The position numbers and the translations under genes are program-made. A stretch of 64,000 nt of DNA, taken from positions 124,001 to 188,000 of the forward strand of contig NZ_VHIB01000001.1 in NCBI RefSeq assembly GCF_008087345.1, read 5' to 3'. The stretch comes from Nocardioides caldifontis (GTDB lineage Bacteria > Actinomycetota > Actinomycetes > Propionibacteriales > Nocardioidaceae). The notes beneath the pieces were generated by a model that ran no database searches, was not told the DNA's origin, and saw only the letters and a program-made list of their open reading frames with translations. This document shows, piece by piece, positions 16,555 through 24,908 of this stretch (the first letter of the stretch is position 1; each line of letters starts with the position of its first letter).

Positions 16555-17205
16555 ATGGAGCAACGCGTCGTCACGCGGAGCGAGCGCAAGGAGGCCACCC
16601 GCCAGGCGATCCTCGACGCGGCGCTCACCCTGAGCGCACAGACCGGGCTGGCGGGGCTGTCGCTGCGCTCCGTGGCGAAGGCCGTGGGGATCGTGCCGAC
16701 CGCGTTCTACCGCCACTTCGACTCGATCGAGGAGCTCGGCGTCGCGCTGGTCGACGAGGCGTTCGCGTCGCTGCGCCAGGTGCTCCGCGACATCCGCCGG
16801 GAGATGGACATCACCCGGGTGATCGACGACTCGGTCACGATCCTGGTCCGCAACGTGCGGGAACGGCGCGCGCACTTCCTCTTCATCGCCCGGGAGCGTG
16901 TCGGCGGGATCACCGCCGTGCAGGACGCGGTCCGCCACGAGCTCGGCCTCTTCGAGCGGGAGCTCGCGATGGACGTCGCACGGCTGCCCGGCGTCGAGAA
17001 GTGGAGCCCGGAGGACCTCCGCGTCCTCGCCAACCTCATCGTCGGCTCGATGGTCTCCACCGCCGAGGCGATCATCACCGCCCCGCCGGGCCGTCCGGAC
17101 CTCGAGCGGGAGATCGTCCGCACCGCCGAGCGCCAGCTGCGGATGGTCGTCGTCGGCGCCGCGAACTGGGTCTCCGACCCGGAGCCGGGGATCGATCCCG
17201 ACTGA
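16555..17205 (+). CDS. TetR-family regulator of the desaturase operon (DesT-like role)
   Basis: 216 aa from ATG 16555; ATG 16546 is an alternative. The helix-turn-helix spans about residues 15-60 (LRSVAKAVGIVPTAFYRHF). The long C-terminal ligand domain includes HFLFIARERVGG. It is divergent from the desaturase/reductase operon with a palindrome between them, so it probably senses acyl-CoA saturation and represses desaturation, as Pseudomonas DesT does. That ligand is inferred from context only. It lies 19 bp before rtcB and may be cotranscribed with it. Confidence 0.85.
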   Translation: MEQRVVTRSERKEATRQAILDAALTLSAQTGLAGLSLRSVAKAVGIVPTAFYRHFDSIEELGVALVDEAFASLRQVLRDIRREMDITRVIDDSVTILVRNVRERRAHFLFIARERVGGITAVQDAVRHELGLFERELAMDVARLPGVEKWSPEDLRVLANLIVGSMVSTAEAIITAPPGRPDLEREIVRTAERQLRMVVVGAANWVSDPEPGIDPD

Positions 17206-17224
17206 GCCGGGTACGCCAGGGAGC

Positions 17225-18397
17225 ATGCAGCAGATCAGCGAGCGGCTCCTGAGCTGGGCGTCGATCCTCGAGGAGAAGACCCGCCAGCAGGCCGTCACCA
17301 CCAGCCGGCTGCCGTTCATCCACCCGCACGTCGCCCTGATGCCCGACGCGCACCTCGGCAAGGGAGCCACCGTCGGGTCGGTCATCCCCACGCTGGAGGC
17401 GATCATCCCGGCGGCGGTCGGCGTCGACATCGGCTGCGGCATGATCGCGGTCCGCACCCAGCTCGGCGTCGACGACGTGCCGGAGGACCGGCGGCCGCTC
17501 CGGCAGGCGGTCGAGGACGCCGTACCGCTCTCCGCCGGCGGGTACAACCGCGCCGTCACGCGCGACCACACCGAGGCCCGGATCGCCGACCTCGAGAAGG
17601 CGGCCCGGGACGCGGGGCTCGACCCGTCGACGTACGCCGACAACTGGCGGCTGCAGCTGGGCAGCCTCGGCTCGGGGAACCACTTCATCGAGGTCTCCCT
17701 CGACGAGGAAGACCGGGTGTGGCTCTTCCTGCACTCGGGCAGCCGCGGCGTGGGCAACAAGATCGCCCAGCACCACATCGGCGTCGCCCAGCGCGACTGC
17801 AAGCGGCGCTCGGTCCGGCTGCCCGACCGCGACCTGGCCTACCTCGTGGAGGGCACCGACGAGTTCGACGCCTACGTCAGGGAGCTCCGGTGGGCGCAAC
17901 GGTTCGCGCTCCTCAACCGTGAGGAGATGATGGACCGGGTCGCCGCCTGCTTCGCCGAGTGGGCCGAGATCGACGCCGTGGAGCGGGTCGAGGAGATCAA
18001 CTGCCACCACAACTACACGGCGAAGGAGGAGCACTACGGCACGAGCGTGTGGCTGTCCCGCAAGGGCGCCATCCACGCCGGCCACGGGGTTCCCGGGCTC
18101 ATCCCGGGATCGATGGGCACCCGGTCGTACGTCGTCGTGGGCAAGGGGAACGCCCAGGCCCTGAACTCCTCGCCGCACGGCGCGGGCCGCGAGTACAGCC
18201 GGACCGCAGCCCGGAAGGCCTTCACCCGAGAAGACCTGCGCGCGGCCATGGGCACCATCGAGTACCGCGACACCGCGGCGTTCATCGACGAGATCCCGGC
18301 CGCGTACAAGGACATCGACGTCGTCATGGAGGACGCCCGCGATCTCGTCGAGGTCCGCCACGTGCTCCGCCAGGTCGTCAACGTCAAGGGCGACTAA
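17225..18397 (+). CDS. rtcB: RtcB-family RNA ligase
   Basis: 390 aa from ATG 17225. Metal and guanylate site motifs are all visible: VGVDIGCGM (Cys71), LGSGNHFIEV, HSGSRGVGNKIAQHH, INCHHNYT, and SSPHGAGRE with His318, the expected guanylylated histidine. RtcB joins RNA 2',3'-cyclic phosphate ends to 5'-OH ends using GTP and Mn2+. The length fits the shorter bacterial subgroup. No archease gene is nearby. It follows the desaturase regulator by 19 bp, with no obvious functional link. Confidence 0.92.
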   Translation: MQQISERLLSWASILEEKTRQQAVTTSRLPFIHPHVALMPDAHLGKGATVGSVIPTLEAIIPAAVGVDIGCGMIAVRTQLGVDDVPEDRRPLRQAVEDAVPLSAGGYNRAVTRDHTEARIADLEKAARDAGLDPSTYADNWRLQLGSLGSGNHFIEVSLDEEDRVWLFLHSGSRGVGNKIAQHHIGVAQRDCKRRSVRLPDRDLAYLVEGTDEFDAYVRELRWAQRFALLNREEMMDRVAACFAEWAEIDAVERVEEINCHHNYTAKEEHYGTSVWLSRKGAIHAGHGVPGLIPGSMGTRSYVVVGKGNAQALNSSPHGAGREYSRTAARKAFTREDLRAAMGTIEYRDTAAFIDEIPAAYKDIDVVMEDARDLVEVRHVLRQVVNVKGD

Positions 18398-18452
18398 CCA
18401 GGCTCCAGCAGCCGTGACGGTAGCCTCGCCGTCCAGCGGGGAGGCCTGGACG

Positions 18453-19304
18453 ATGACACTGGCGACCGACGCGGCCACCGGACGGCCGATGCCGGGCTGG
18501 ACGGTGCTCGCGCGGGTCGTGGTGGCGACCGGGACAGGCGCCGGCGTACTGCTCCTCCTCGCCGTCGCGGTCCGCGGCAGCCCCACGGACGTGGCGACGC
18601 TCGCGGCGCGGGCCGCGGGCGGGGCCGTCGCGTCGACCGTGATCCTCCTGGTCCTGCTCCTGCTCCTGCTGACCCGCTGCTACGAGCGCCGCCGGTTGCG
18701 CGACATCGGCCTGGGCGCACCCGCCGACGCCTGGCGCGCCTTCCTGACCGGCGCAGCCGCGTGGCTCCTGCCCGCGGCCCTGGCGTTCGGGGCCCTGGCA
18801 CTCGCCGGCCAGCCGCTGACGGTGGTCGCTCCCGGCGGTCGGACCTGGGTGATCCTCGCGCTGCTGTTCCTTGCCGTGCTCGCGTCCGAGGCGATCCCCG
18901 AGGAGCTCGTCTTCCGGGGGTACGTGACGGCGGTCCTCGCCGAGCGGCTGGGCGCATGGACGACCGTGGTCCTGCAGGCCGCACTCTTCAGCGGTGTCGC
19001 AGTGCTGCTCCGCGGCGGGGTCGGCGCGCTCGACCTCTCGCTCTTCGTCGCCATGGGCGTCGTCCTCGGCCACCTCCGGGTGGTCACCGGGAGCGTGTGG
19101 ACGACCATCGGCTTGCACACCGCGTTCCAGACCGGCTCGCAGCTCGTCCTCACCCACGACGTCGTCGAGCTCACGGGCGCCGAGCGGCTCGCGATGGTCG
19201 CCCTCGGCCCGGTGCCGTTCACGGCGGCGGTGGTGCTGGTTCCGCTGGTCGCGTCCGCGAAGCCGGGCTCGGCGACGGACCCCGCGCACGTGAACGAGCT
19301 TTGA
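18453..19304 (+). CDS. CPBP-family intramembrane metalloprotease
   Basis: 283 aa from ATG 18453, chosen for its ribosome site GGGGAGG 8 bp upstream. About seven or eight hydrophobic segments are present. The CPBP motif EEXXXR appears as PEELVFRGYV near residue 150, with a later His/Phe motif HTAFQ near 227. Family members cleave or process proteins inside the membrane (CAAX-like proteases and bacteriocin immunity proteins). The substrate is unknown. The 3' end forms half of an inverted repeat. Confidence 0.85.
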   Translation: MTLATDAATGRPMPGWTVLARVVVATGTGAGVLLLLAVAVRGSPTDVATLAARAAGGAVASTVILLVLLLLLLTRCYERRRLRDIGLGAPADAWRAFLTGAAAWLLPAALAFGALALAGQPLTVVAPGGRTWVILALLFLAVLASEAIPEELVFRGYVTAVLAERLGAWTTVVLQAALFSGVAVLLRGGVGALDLSLFVAMGVVLGHLRVVTGSVWTTIGLHTAFQTGSQLVLTHDVVELTGAERLAMVALGPVPFTAAVVLVPLVASAKPGSATDPAHVNEL

Positions 19305-19339
19305 AACGATCCTCGGCGAATTCCGTCAGAGCTCGTTCA
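19291..19339. terminator. Long-loop inverted repeat at convergent gene ends
   Basis: TGAACGAGCT at the very end of the CPBP gene is matched by AGCTCGTTCA at 19330-19339, a perfect 10-bp stem with a 29-bp loop. It lies between convergent genes and could terminate both transcripts, though it lacks a T-tract. Confidence 0.45.
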
Positions 19340-19380
19340 GGTGCGCCCTCGACCGACCAGCCTGGCGAGCGGCGCCCGGC

Positions 19381-20181
19381 TCAGCCCTCGGTGACGTGGA
19401 ACCGGCCGATGGGGATCATCAGCGGCTTGCCGGAGACCGGGTCGGGGATGACCCTGCTCGGCATGCCGAAGACGTGCTCGACCAGCCCGGGCTCCAGGAT
19501 CTCGCTGGGGCGACCCGAGGCGTACAGCCGCCCTTCTCGCAGCGCGATGAGGTGGTCGGCGTACCGCGCTGCCAGGTTGAGGTCGTGGAGCACCATGACG
19601 ATCGTGGTGCCTTTGGACCGGTTGAGCTCCGTGAGCAGGTCGAGCACCTCGACCTGGTGGCTGACGTCGAGGAAGGTCGTCGGCTCGTCCAGCAGCAGGA
19701 TCTCGGACTGCTGCGCCAGTGCCATCGCGATCCACACCCGCTGCCGTTGACCTCCGGAGAGCTCGTCGACCGCGCGGTCGACCAGCTCGAGGGTGTCGGT
19801 GGCCTTGAGAGCCGAGGTCACGGCCCGGTCGTCGGCAAGCGACCACCTGGCCAAGGTGCGCTGGTGGGGGTGGCGACCCCGCCCGACGAGGTCGCCGACG
19901 GTGATGCCCTCGGGCGCGATGGGTGATTGGGGCAGCAGCCCCAGCCGGCGGGCCAGCTGCTTGGCGGGCATGGAGTGCACCGCCTTGCCGTCGAGGAGCA
20001 CGCGGCCGGTCCGGGGCGGCAGCAGCCGGGTCATCGACCGCAGCAGCGTGGACTTGCCGCAGGCGTTGGGCCCGACGATCGCCGTCACCTCGCCCGGCGG
20101 GATCACCAGGTCGAGCCCGTGGACGACGTCGCGGTCGCCGTAGCCGAGCGTGAGCCGTTCGATCTCCAGGCGCGGGTTCAC
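19381..20181 (-). CDS. Ferric-siderophore ABC transporter ATPase
   Basis: 266 aa from GTG 20181. It has Walker A GPNACGKST, signature LSGGQRQR and Walker B ILLLDEPTTFLD followed by H-loop VLHDLNLAARYADH. The H-loop context and length fit FecE/FepC-type importers of ferric siderophores. It energises the two permeases encoded just upstream. The GTG overlaps the permease stop. It is the last gene of the four-gene operon governed by the box at 23377. Confidence 0.92.
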   Translation of the reverse strand: MNPRLEIERLTLGYGDRDVVHGLDLVIPPGEVTAIVGPNACGKSTLLRSMTRLLPPRTGRVLLDGKAVHSMPAKQLARRLGLLPQSPIAPEGITVGDLVGRGRHPHQRTLARWSLADDRAVTSALKATDTLELVDRAVDELSGGQRQRVWIAMALAQQSEILLLDEPTTFLDVSHQVEVLDLLTELNRSKGTTIVMVLHDLNLAARYADHLIALREGRLYASGRPSEILEPGLVEHVFGMPSRVIPDPVSGKPLMIPIGRFHVTEG

Positions 20182-21248
20182 AGGGTGCCTCCGACCCGGT
20201 TGATGCGGACGATGAGGTAGAGCAGGTACGGCGCCCCGAGGATGCCGGTGACGACCCCGACCGGGAGCCGCGTGCCGAAGGCGTGCTGGCCCGCGAAGTC
20301 GGCGAGCAGGGTCAGCAGCGCACCGACCAGCGCCGAGGGGACCAGCAGCGAACCGCGTGGCCCGACGATGCGCGCGGCGATGGGACCGCAGAGGAAGGCC
20401 AGGAACGCGATCGGGCCGGAAGCCGCGGTGGCGAAGCAGACCAGCCCCACCGCAGCGACGATCGTGAGCAGGCGCAGCCGCTCCACGCGGACGCCGAGCG
20501 CCGATGCCGCGTCGTCCCCCAGCTGCGACGCGGCGAGGTCGCGGGTCTGGACCAGGACGAGCGTGCCCAGCACGACCAGGGCGACGAGCACCACGACGAC
20601 GTCGCGCCACAAGGCCCCGTTGAGGCTGCCGGTCAGCCACCTCAAGGCCTCGGCGAGCTGGAAGTTGGTGGCGCGTTCGAGCTGCCAGGAGATGACGCTC
20701 TGCATCATCGCGGCGACTCCGATGCCGATGAGGATCAGCCGGGTGCCGGCGGCGACGCCACGGCGGTAGGCGAGCAGGTAGATCGCGAGCGCGATGCCGA
20801 GCCCGGCGGCAACCGCGACCCCGGAGACGACCAGCCCGCTGAGCGAGAACGTCACGATCGCGACCGCGGCGGCAGCACTGGCTCCCTCGGTGACCCCGAT
20901 GATGTCGGGGCTGGCGAGCGGGTTGCGGAGCAGGGTCTGGAACGTGACGCCGGCGAGCCCGAAGCTCAGCCCGACCACGACCGCGAGGGTGGCACGGGGC
21001 AGCCGCAGCCGGCCGACGACGAACTGGGCGCCCGGTGCGTCGTCGCCCACGATGACGGCGAGCACCTCCCGCAGCGTGTAGGAGGTCGAGCCGAGCATCA
21101 GGCTCCCGGCGTACGCCACCACGACGAGCACGCACAGCACCGCGATGACGACCCGCCGCCGTCGGCTGCGCGCGCGGCGGCCGCCGCGGACGCGTGCGAC
21201 GTCACGGTCCTCCACGCCGCCTCGAGGGGACGGGACGATCGCGGTCAC
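20178..21248 (-). CDS. Siderophore ABC transporter permease (FecCD family)
   Basis: 356 aa from GTG 21248. An arginine-rich cytoplasmic N-terminus is followed by about nine or ten membrane helices. Typical FecCD stretches are RLPRATLAVVVGLSFGLAG and TLLRNPLASPDIIGVTEGA. It pairs with the next permease to form the channel through which a ferric siderophore enters. Both ends overlap neighbours by 4 bp. Confidence 0.92.
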   Translation of the reverse strand: MTAIVPSPRGGVEDRDVARVRGGRRARSRRRRVVIAVLCVLVVVAYAGSLMLGSTSYTLREVLAVIVGDDAPGAQFVVGRLRLPRATLAVVVGLSFGLAGVTFQTLLRNPLASPDIIGVTEGASAAAAVAIVTFSLSGLVVSGVAVAAGLGIALAIYLLAYRRGVAAGTRLILIGIGVAAMMQSVISWQLERATNFQLAEALRWLTGSLNGALWRDVVVVLVALVVLGTLVLVQTRDLAASQLGDDAASALGVRVERLRLLTIVAAVGLVCFATAASGPIAFLAFLCGPIAARIVGPRGSLLVPSALVGALLTLLADFAGQHAFGTRLPVGVVTGILGAPYLLYLIVRINRVGGTL

Positions 21249-22309
21249 AGCTCGCGGACCCGTCGCCGGCGCGCCACGGCGATGAAGATCGGGGCGCCGA
21301 TCAGGGCGGTGATGATGCCGACGTCAACCTCGGACGGGGGCGCGACGACCCTTCCGACGACGTCGGCAACGATCAGGAGGATGGCGCCGCCGACCGCGCT
21401 GAAGGGCACGAGCCAGCGGTGGTCGACGCCCACGAGGAGCCTGCAGAAGTGCGGGACGACCAGCCCCATGAAGGCGATCGGGCCCGTGATCGCGGTCGTG
21501 GCGCAGGCGAGGGTCACCGCCCCGGCGGCGGCCAGCAGCCGGGTGCGCACGACCCGCTCGCCCAGGCCGGAGGCCAGCTCGTCGCCCAGCCCCAGCATGT
21601 TGAGGCCGCGGGCGCTCCAGGCGCACACCAGACCGCCGACGGCGAGGAAGGGCACCACCTGCCAGAGCTTGTCGTCGCTGGCGCCGCCGACGCCGCCGAT
21701 CTGCCAGGAGACGGCGTTCTCGGAGATGTCGGGACGCGGGAGCACCACGGCGACCACGAAGGAGGAGAGCGCGGCGGCGCTCGCGGCGCCGGCCAGCGTG
21801 AGCTTCAGCGGGGTCGCGCCGCCCCGGCCGAGCGAGCCCACGCCCCAGACGAACGCCGCGGTGAGCGCGCCTCCGAGGATGGCGACCCAGATGTAGCTGG
21901 TGGCCGATGACAGCCCGAACCACGCGATGCCGGTCACGACGGCCAGCGATGCGCCGGTGTTGAGGCCGAGGATACCGGGATCGGCGAGCGGGTTGCGGGT
22001 GATCCCCTGGAGGACCAGCCCCGAGACCGCGAGCGCGGCTCCGGCCAGGGCCGCGAGCGCCGTACGAGGCACCCGCTTGGCGACCGCGGCCTGCGCGAAA
22101 CCCTCGCTCTGCCCGCTCAGGCCGGCCCAGATGTCGGACCAGCCGACGTCGCGCGAGCCCAGCACGATCGACGTCGCGCACGCGACCGCGAGGACGCCGA
22201 TGAGCGCGACCAGCCACGCACCGCGCGCCCGACGCGACCGACGCAGGGGAGCAGCGGGTGCGTCGGGCGCGTCGGTGGCGGCACTGGTGACCGGGCCGGT
22301 CGGTGTCAC
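21245..22309 (-). CDS. Siderophore ABC transporter permease (FecCD family)
   Basis: 354 aa from GTG 22309. The conserved FecCD block VPRTALAALAGAALAVSG followed by GITRNPLADPGILGLNTGA is complete, with about ten hydrophobic segments. It is the partner of the downstream permease. Its start overlaps the stop of the binding-protein gene and its stop overlaps the next start, so the operon is tightly coupled. Confidence 0.92.
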   Translation of the reverse strand: MTPTGPVTSAATDAPDAPAAPLRRSRRARGAWLVALIGVLAVACATSIVLGSRDVGWSDIWAGLSGQSEGFAQAAVAKRVPRTALAALAGAALAVSGLVLQGITRNPLADPGILGLNTGASLAVVTGIAWFGLSSATSYIWVAILGGALTAAFVWGVGSLGRGGATPLKLTLAGAASAAALSSFVVAVVLPRPDISENAVSWQIGGVGGASDDKLWQVVPFLAVGGLVCAWSARGLNMLGLGDELASGLGERVVRTRLLAAAGAVTLACATTAITGPIAFMGLVVPHFCRLLVGVDHRWLVPFSAVGGAILLIVADVVGRVVAPPSEVDVGIITALIGAPIFIAVARRRRVREL

Positions 22310-23352
22310 TCGGCGGTGTAGGCGGCGGCGTCGGCGAGCAGGCCGACGTACTCCTCGACGAGGTAGGGCACCGACAGGGCGGTCGGGTTGGCGGCCGTCC
22401 CGATCGCCTTGGCTCCGTCGAGGACGACGATCGCGTCGTTCTCGACCGCCGGCAGCTGGGAGAGGACCGGGTCACCCTTCAGGGCGTCGATGAGCTCCTG
22501 GCCGCCGTAGGTGATGATCACGTCGACGTCGGCGAGCTCATCGGCCCGCTCCCCGCTGATCGAGCCTGCGTAGTCGCCGCTGTCGCCGGTCGCCTCGACG
22601 ATGCTCGGGGCGATCTCCATGCCGAGGTCGAGGAGGTACTTCGAGCGCGTGTCGGCCGCGCTGTAGAAGTTGATCTCGCTCAGGTCGGCCGGATCGACGT
22701 GGGTGAGGAACATCCCGGTGGTGCCTTCGAGCTCGGGGTGCTCGGCGACCGCGTCCTCGATGGTCTGCTCGAGATCGGCGACGAGCTGCTCGCCCTCCGC
22801 CTCCATGCCGAGCCCCTTGGCGTTCTGCATGATCGAGTCGCGCCACTCGGTCGCCCACGGCTCGTCCGGGTAGGCGACGACCGGGGCGATCTCGCTCAGC
22901 GTGTTGTAGTCGTCCTCGGTCAGTCCGGAGTAGCCGGCGAGGATGACGTCGGGCTCGGTGCCCGCGACCGCCTCGAAGTCGTAGCCGTCGGTCTCGTCGA
23001 AGAGGACCGGGGTCTCGGCGTCGAGCTCCGCGAGCCGGTCCTCGGTCCACTGCTGGACCCCGTCGCCGTCGTCGTCGCCCCACGTCATCTCGGACATCCC
23101 GACCGGCACGATGCCGAGCGCGAGGGGCACCTCCTGGTTGGCGAAGTCGACCGTGGCCACCCGCTCGGGCTTCTCCTCGAGCACCGTCTCGCCGAAGGCG
23201 TGCTGGATGGTGACCGGCTCCCACTCGCTGGACCCGCCTCCCCCTGAGGCGGTGTCGTTGCTGCCGCTCGGCTCGTCCTCGCCGCAGGCGGCGAGTCCGA
23301 GGGCGAGCACGAACGCGGCGGCAGGGGCCGCGACCTTCCTGGTACGGATCAC
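22306..23352 (-). CDS. Iron-siderophore-binding lipoprotein
   Basis: 348 aa from GTG 23352, with AGAGG ribosome site. The lipoprotein signal ends in the lipobox LAAC at residues 20-23, followed by a Gly/Ser linker. The mature part is a FepB/FhuD-type binding protein (RVATVDFANQEVPLALGIVPVG; EPDVILAGYSGLTEDDY). It would capture the ferric siderophore outside the membrane and hand it to the permeases. It is first in the operon, 24 bp downstream of a DtxR/IdeR-like box. The siderophore itself is unknown; no biosynthesis genes are in the window. Confidence 0.92.
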   Translation of the reverse strand: MIRTRKVAAPAAAFVLALGLAACGEDEPSGSNDTASGGGGSSEWEPVTIQHAFGETVLEEKPERVATVDFANQEVPLALGIVPVGMSEMTWGDDDGDGVQQWTEDRLAELDAETPVLFDETDGYDFEAVAGTEPDVILAGYSGLTEDDYNTLSEIAPVVAYPDEPWATEWRDSIMQNAKGLGMEAEGEQLVADLEQTIEDAVAEHPELEGTTGMFLTHVDPADLSEINFYSAADTRSKYLLDLGMEIAPSIVEATGDSGDYAGSISGERADELADVDVIITYGGQELIDALKGDPVLSQLPAVENDAIVVLDGAKAIGTAANPTALSVPYLVEEYVGLLADAAAYTAE

Positions 23353-23376
23353 GGGAACCTCTTCGGTGGTAGCGAC

Positions 23377-23395
23377 TTAGTGCAGCCTAACCTTA
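23377..23395 (-). promoter_or_regulatory. DtxR/IdeR-like iron box
   Basis: On the minus strand the site reads TAAGGTTAGGCTGCACTAA, matching the 19-bp DtxR/IdeR consensus TTAGGTTAGGCTAACCTAA at 15 positions. It sits just before the siderophore-uptake operon, so iron-loaded repressor would shut the operon when iron is plentiful. Confidence 0.8.
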
Positions 23396-23533
23396 GTCGC
23401 AGACGACCGCTGGTCCCCATGGGGGCCTGACCGTGGGGACGGCTCGCCGCCGGACGCCGACGCTCGGTCTCCCCGTCCGTGGTCGGCGTCGCCTAACGTG
23501 GGCCGCCAGCCGCCCGAGTGATCGGAGCCGTCC

Positions 23534-24901
23534 ATGGAGATCCTGCACTCCGCGATCGCGATCCTCGGCGCGATCCTCCTCATCATCAGGTTCAAGCTCG
23601 ACCCGGTCATCTCGCTGCTGCTCGCCTGCGTCTACCTGGGGCTGGCGACCGGCCAGGGCGCCGAAGGGACCGTCGAGACGATCACCGGCGGCTTCGGCGA
23701 CATCATGGCCGAGGTCGGGCTGCTCATCGGCTTCGGCGTGCTCATCGGAGCCGCGCTGCACGCGATGGGCACCTTCAGCGACCTGGTGGAGATCCTCGCG
23801 CGGAAGGTCGGGCGCCGGCTGCCCTACGCCATGGCGGGAACCCTCTCGACGATCTTCCCGTCCATCTACGTCGACGTGCAGGTGGTGCTCGCCGCGCCGA
23901 TGGCGAAGGAGTCGGCACCCGCCGTCCACCGCCACCACGGCCTGCCCTGGCTCGCCGGGGCGATGGCGATCGGCATCTTCTCCGGCTACGTCTTCGTCGT
24001 CCCCGGCCTCGCGGCGGTGGCGATCGCGGGGCTCATGGACGTGCGGCTGGGCCTCTACCTGCTCTACGGCCTCCCGATCGGGCTCGCGACCGCGTTGGTG
24101 ACGACGTTCCTGTTCCGGCTCCTGCTGGGCCGCGGCTACTGGAAGGACGAGAGCGACTTCGACCAGGACGCGGTGCTCGAGGAGGGACGCCCGCACGACG
24201 CGGCGGAGGACGTGCCGCGCGCCGAAGGGACCGCGAGGCGCCCGCTGGCGGTGCGGCTGCTCCCCATCCTGGTCCCCCTGGTGCTGATCGCGACCGGCGC
24301 GATCGCCGGCGTGGCGGGGTTCTCGAACCCGGTGCTCGCCTTCCTCGGCGACGCCAACATCGCCCTGTTCGTCGGGCTGCTGATCGCCTACGTCATGATC
24401 CGCCCCTCGCTCGGAGCGGACGGCGTGGGCACGGTGCTGACCACCGGCTTCCGCACCACCGGGGAGATCCTGCTGATCACCGGGGTCGGCGGGTCCCTGG
24501 GCGCCGTCATCGCCGAGAGCGGGATGGACAAGACGCTCGAGGAGCTCTTCTCCGTCGACGAGGGGGCGCCGATCATCGTGAGCATCCTGCTCGCCTGGCT
24601 GATCGCCGCGGTGCTGCACTTCGCGATCGGCTCGGTGTCGGTGGGAGCCATCACCGCCGCCGGCATCATCTCGCCGATCGTCGACTCGCTCGGCGTCGAC
24701 CCGGTCGTCATCGCGCTGGCGATCGCCTCGGGCGCGATGTTCGCCCTCCACGTCAACAGCAACTTCTTCTGGATGTTCAGCACGCTGCTCGACCTGTCGA
24801 CCAAGGGCAGCCTGAAGACCCTGACCGTGGCGACCTCGCTCGGCGCCGTGGTCTCGCTGCCGCTGGTCCTGCTGGCCGCCGTGGTGGCCGCCGTCGTCTG
24901 A
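23534..24901 (+). CDS. GntP-family gluconate/sugar-acid permease
   Basis: 455 aa with about twelve hydrophobic segments. GntP features include an N-terminal half with FKLDPVISLLLACVYLGL, the central FPSIYVDVQVVLAAPMA, and a C-terminal HVNSNFFWMFSTLLDLSTK. Members import gluconate or related sugar acids by proton symport. A charged cytoplasmic loop lies near residues 200-235. No catabolic enzyme for a sugar acid is adjacent, so the substrate is open. It is convergent with the sigma-factor gene, 7 bp apart, without a terminator between. Confidence 0.87.
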   Translation: MEILHSAIAILGAILLIIRFKLDPVISLLLACVYLGLATGQGAEGTVETITGGFGDIMAEVGLLIGFGVLIGAALHAMGTFSDLVEILARKVGRRLPYAMAGTLSTIFPSIYVDVQVVLAAPMAKESAPAVHRHHGLPWLAGAMAIGIFSGYVFVVPGLAAVAIAGLMDVRLGLYLLYGLPIGLATALVTTFLFRLLLGRGYWKDESDFDQDAVLEEGRPHDAAEDVPRAEGTARRPLAVRLLPILVPLVLIATGAIAGVAGFSNPVLAFLGDANIALFVGLLIAYVMIRPSLGADGVGTVLTTGFRTTGEILLITGVGGSLGAVIAESGMDKTLEELFSVDEGAPIIVSILLAWLIAAVLHFAIGSVSVGAITAAGIISPIVDSLGVDPVVIALAIASGAMFALHVNSNFFWMFSTLLDLSTKGSLKTLTVATSLGAVVSLPLVLLAAVVAAVV

Positions 24902-24908
24902 GCGCCGG

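Noticed and set aside
19381-21135. Apparent fusion of permease and ATPase in one long frame
   Set aside because: The upstream part of that frame is arginine-rich nonsense; the ATPase starts at GTG 20181, overlapping the permease stop.
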